From Thalassolituus alkanivorans (GTDB taxonomy: Bacteria; Pseudomonadota; Gammaproteobacteria; Pseudomonadales; Oceanobacteraceae), in the NCBI RefSeq assembly GCF_020447205.1, contig NZ_JAJAEL010000011.1:1-64000 (forward strand): DNA of 64,000 nucleotides. Direction: 5' to 3'. Below, piece after piece: positions 61,513 through 64,000 of this stretch. Numbering within the stretch: position 1 is the stretch's first letter; the number at the start of each line of letters is the position of its first letter. The notes beneath the pieces are model-generated. The model was not told the origin of the DNA. It saw nothing but the letters and a program-made list of their open reading frames with translations, and ran no database searches. The position numbers were made by a program, and so were the translations under genes.

Positions 61513-63633
61513 ATGAAATCCTTACCCCTTAAAACCAAGCTGTTTGCCATCACGCTGTCAGCCATTCTGTTGCTGGCCGCCGCCCTGACCTGGCGCAGTT
61601 ATCAGGGCATCAGTTCGCTCAGCGAACAACTGCAGGAGCACAGTGAAAAAAATCTGACCGAGGCCGTTATTACCCAACTGCAGACCAAAACCCAGGCCTA
61701 TGGCGAGCAGATCAGTAACTACATCAACGCCGCCTACCGCATTCCTATGACAATGGCTGCCGCCATTAAAACCGCGATTGAAAATGGTGATGGCAGCCGC
61801 GCTCAGGTCAGCGCAATGATGGGGGCCGCACTCGCAGCCAATAAGGATGTCAGCTCCACATACGCCCAGTTCGAGCGTAACGGCTTCGATGGTCGTGACA
61901 GCGAGTTCGTCGACTCAGGCCTGATTTACAACGCCGAACGCACCGGCTCACTGGAAATCTACTGGATCCGCAATCAGTCCGGTCAGGTCGAACAGCAGAA
62001 AGTCGACGATCCGGACGAAAAATACCTCGATGCCCGTAATGAATTCGGCATCCGTCAATCCGAGTGGTATCTCTGCAGCCGCGATAAAAAAGTTCCCTGC
62101 CTGATGGAACCCTACCTGTATGAGATCAGCCCCGGCTATGAAGAACTGATGACCAGTCTCACCGCGCCGATTATCGCCAATGGTACTTTCCGCGGCATTG
62201 CCGGTGTCGACGTTAACCTGCCCATTTTCCAGAAACTGGTGGATGAACTGAGCCAGTCGCTCTACAGCGGCAAAGCCCGGGTAACATTACTCAGTGAAAT
62301 AGGTCTGGTGGTCGCCTCAAGCCACTACAAAGATAAGCTGATGCGGCCTTTAAAAGAGTCTCTGCCGGAAAGAGGCGATACGCTGAGCAAACTGCATAAA
62401 GGCGACGGTCTGCTGAGCGGAAAAGATAACCTGTATGTTGCCCGTGGGCTGAAAATTCCGGCCTCCAACAGTGAGTGGTCACTGCTGATCGAACTGCCGC
62501 TGAACGTTGCCCTCGCCGATCTTGAAACCCTGAAAGCGCTGGTCGCCGATGAAAAAACCTCAGTACTCAGCAGCCAGCTGCTGTTGGCGCTGATTCTCGC
62601 CGGGGCCGCTCTGGTTGCCATAACCCTGTTGATTCAGTCCATTACCAAACCCCTGGAAGTACTGAATAAACAGGTCGAGCAACTGTCCAGCGCCGATGGC
62701 GATCTTTCCCAGCGTCTGCAACTTGATACCCACGCCGAACTGATCAGCCTGAGTGGCGGCTTTAACCGTTTCCTCAGCAAACTGCGCGATCTGGTACTGG
62801 CGCTGAAAGAAGTCAGTCACGAAGTGCGCAGCGAGTCAGCCGAGAACCTGAAAATCAGCCAGAAAACCCGTAAAGCCACCGATCAGCAACAAAGTGAAAT
62901 GGATAACGTGGTTACCGCGACTCAGGAAATGTCGGCAACAGCGCAGGAAGTATCACGCATTGCCTCCGACGTTGCGGTACGGGCCAACGATATCCATTCG
63001 ACGGTCACTGCATCGCAGCGGAACCTGTCTTCCGCGGTAGATACGGTGCTGGAGCTGAGCGAAAACATGCATACCGCAAGCGAGTCGATCACCAAAGTAT
63101 CTGCCCGCTCCGACGATATTAACCGCATCCTGGTGGTTATTGGCTCCATTGCCGAACAGACCAACCTGCTGGCACTGAACGCTGCCATTGAAGCCGCCCG
63201 TGCCGGTGAACAGGGACGTGGCTTTGCCGTGGTGGCCGATGAAGTACGTACCCTCGCCTCAAAAACCCAGGAATCGACCGAAGAAATTAACAATATGATT
63301 GGCAGCCTGCAGGGCGAGGTAAAAGCCGCCGTCAGCATTATTGACAGTGGCAGCCAGAAAGCCGGACTGGCGATGGAATCCACCCGCGAAGCCCATGGCT
63401 CTTTGCAAGAAGTAGTACAGGCGATCAGCGAAATTGCCGACCACATCCGTCAGGTAGCCACTGCAGCCGAAGAGCAAAGCTCGGTGAGCGGTGAAATTAC
63501 CCGCAACCTCACCGTGATCGGTGATGCCACCACCATGCTGGCCGAACTGGCACAGGAAGCCAACCAGAGCAGCCATAACGTCACCGAACAGCTCGACCGT
63601 CTGGATAAACAACTGGGCGCATTGCGTACCTGA
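61513..63633 (+). CDS. Methyl-accepting chemotaxis protein with dCache-like sensor
   Basis: 706 aa. Membrane helix at about 10-26, a large periplasmic sensor (about 27-350) with the dCache features [52 protein letters not shown], second membrane helix (about 354-376), HAMP (about 377-430), then the signalling coiled coil with [38 protein letters not shown]. Ligand unknown; paired Cys (C193, C200 approx) in the sensor could form a disulfide. Confidence 0.95.
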   Translation: MKSLPLKTKLFAITLSAILLLAAALTWRSYQGISSLSEQLQEHSEKNLTEAVITQLQTKTQAYGEQISNYINAAYRIPMTMAAAIKTAIENGDGSRAQVSAMMGAALAANKDVSSTYAQFERNGFDGRDSEFVDSGLIYNAERTGSLEIYWIRNQSGQVEQQKVDDPDEKYLDARNEFGIRQSEWYLCSRDKKVPCLMEPYLYEISPGYEELMTSLTAPIIANGTFRGIAGVDVNLPIFQKLVDELSQSLYSGKARVTLLSEIGLVVASSHYKDKLMRPLKESLPERGDTLSKLHKGDGLLSGKDNLYVARGLKIPASNSEWSLLIELPLNVALADLETLKALVADEKTSVLSSQLLLALILAGAALVAITLLIQSITKPLEVLNKQVEQLSSADGDLSQRLQLDTHAELISLSGGFNRFLSKLRDLVLALKEVSHEVRSESAENLKISQKTRKATDQQQSEMDNVVTATQEMSATAQEVSRIASDVAVRANDIHSTVTASQRNLSSAVDTVLELSENMHTASESITKVSARSDDINRILVVIGSIAEQTNLLALNAAIEAARAGEQGRGFAVVADEVRTLASKTQESTEEINNMIGSLQGEVKAAVSIIDSGSQKAGLAMESTREAHGSLQEVVQAISEIADHIRQVATAAEEQSSVSGEITRNLTVIGDATTMLAELAQEANQSSHNVTEQLDRLDKQLGALRT

Positions 63634-63654
63634 GTACAGACCTGCAACAGCCAC

Positions 63655-63688
63655 AAGCCCTGCCAATCACCATTGGCGGGGCTTTTTT
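63655..63688 (+). terminator. Terminator after the chemoreceptor gene
   Basis: AGCCCTGCCAAT, loop CACC, ATTGGCGGGGCT (one G-T pair), then six T. Confidence 0.93.
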
Positions 63689-63840
63689 ATCGGCCCCGCA
63701 TGGATGGAAATGCCCGAACCCGGACTCTGCCTCCGCCCATGGCTGTGATAAACTGCGCGCCGCCGGCCACAGGCCAGCCTATCCTGATACAAACGACAGC
63801 ATAATGCTGCCCCCGAAACACCTTGCCGCGGAATACCATC

Positions 63841-64000
63841 ATGGCCGAACTCGGACGCTACAACACCCTGACCGTACTCGATGAACAGCCCCACGGCCTG
63901 TATCTGGATGACAACGACGGCGGCAAAATTCTGCTGCCGCGCAAACAAATTCCTGCCGGCACCCAAATCGGCGACAGTCTTAAAGTCTTTGTTTACCTTG
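63841..64000 (+). CDS. CvfB/YitL-like S1 RNA-binding protein, 5' part only
   Basis: The frame from ATG 63841 gives 53 residues (MAELGRYNTLTVLDEQPHGL then YLDDNDGGKILLPRKQIPAG, TQIGDSLKVFVYL) and runs off the end. This is the first S1-like OB domain of the CvfB family, whose members carry three or four such domains plus a winged helix. Confidence 0.85.
   Translation, partial: MAELGRYNTLTVLDEQPHGLYLDDNDGGKILLPRKQIPAGTQIGDSLKVFVYL

Overview
The window is a chromosomal segment of a Gram-negative gammaproteobacterium, most like the marine Oceanospirillales/Pseudomonadales lineages. Support comes from gene content: a gcvR / alaC-hom neighbourhood, a TIGR02001-type porin, bacteriohemerythrins, a GreAB-type small factor, a ZnuD-like receptor with a PA4063-4066-like ABC system, a DmdC/FadE-type long acyl-CoA dehydrogenase, and GC-rich core genes with AT-richer accessory islands. 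The genus cannot be fixed by eye. No rRNA, tRNA or CRISPR array was seen.

Layout. 1-5 kb: the 3' tip of a truncated gene, a GreAB-like factor, a hexose-6-phosphate mutarotase, a small membrane protein, a bacteriohemerythrin, a LysR regulator, and two divergent paralogous phosphoribosyltransferases separated by a perfect 20-bp palindrome. 5-8 kb: a leftward chemoreceptor / porin-like / solute-binding-protein group. 8-16 kb: alaC-hom, gcvR, a TauE/SafE permease, pirin, a DMT exporter, and a nitroreductase divergent from its LysR neighbour. 16-20 kb: a guanidine-I (ykkC) riboswitch leading an orphan nitrate/urea-type solute-binding protein, then metG. 20-23 kb: a lipoprotein, an RluA-type pseudouridine synthase, and a small accessory patch with a frameshifted Imm32-like gene and a SEC-C protein. 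23.4-29.6 kb: the urease operon ureDABCEF-G-J behind a candidate sigma-54 promoter, with two related palindromic repeats flanking ureG. 29.8-34.3 kb: an EF-hand protein, a VanX-type dipeptidase, a DASS/SLC13 permease, a bacteriohemerythrin with an Anr/Dnr-type box, and a Tim44-like protein.

34.9-37.9 kb is an integron gene-cassette array with no integrase in view (CALIN): five single-gene cassettes of mostly unknown function, four complete attC sites of two structural types, and one truncated attC. 38-40.6 kb: an HhH protein, an unknown membrane-anchored protein, a GNAT-methyltransferase pair and a PAP2 phosphatase. 40.8-48.5 kb is a zinc-starvation locus: two Zur-like boxes, a CobW-family GTPase, a divergent DUF3299 protein, a His/Asp-rich lipoprotein, a ZnuD-like TonB receptor and a MacB-like ATPase/permease pair. 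48.7-64 kb: an alkylsulfatase lipoprotein, an AraC regulator, a MEST-like hydrolase, a class II aldolase, a Crp/Fnr regulator, a YbaN protein, a secreted DUF2341/PA14-like protein, a GlxA-type regulator divergent from an acyl-CoA dehydrogenase/enoyl-CoA hydratase pair, a dCache chemoreceptor, and the start of a CvfB-like S1 protein cut by the window end.

Nitrogen theme: the guanidine riboswitch and binding protein lie about 6 kb from urease and its nickel-handling genes, so guanidine or urea scavenging is a plausible shared role (inference). The most notable items are the guanidine-I riboswitch on an orphan transporter gene, the CALIN cassette array, the Zur-controlled zinc locus, and the palindrome between the twin phosphoribosyltransferases.
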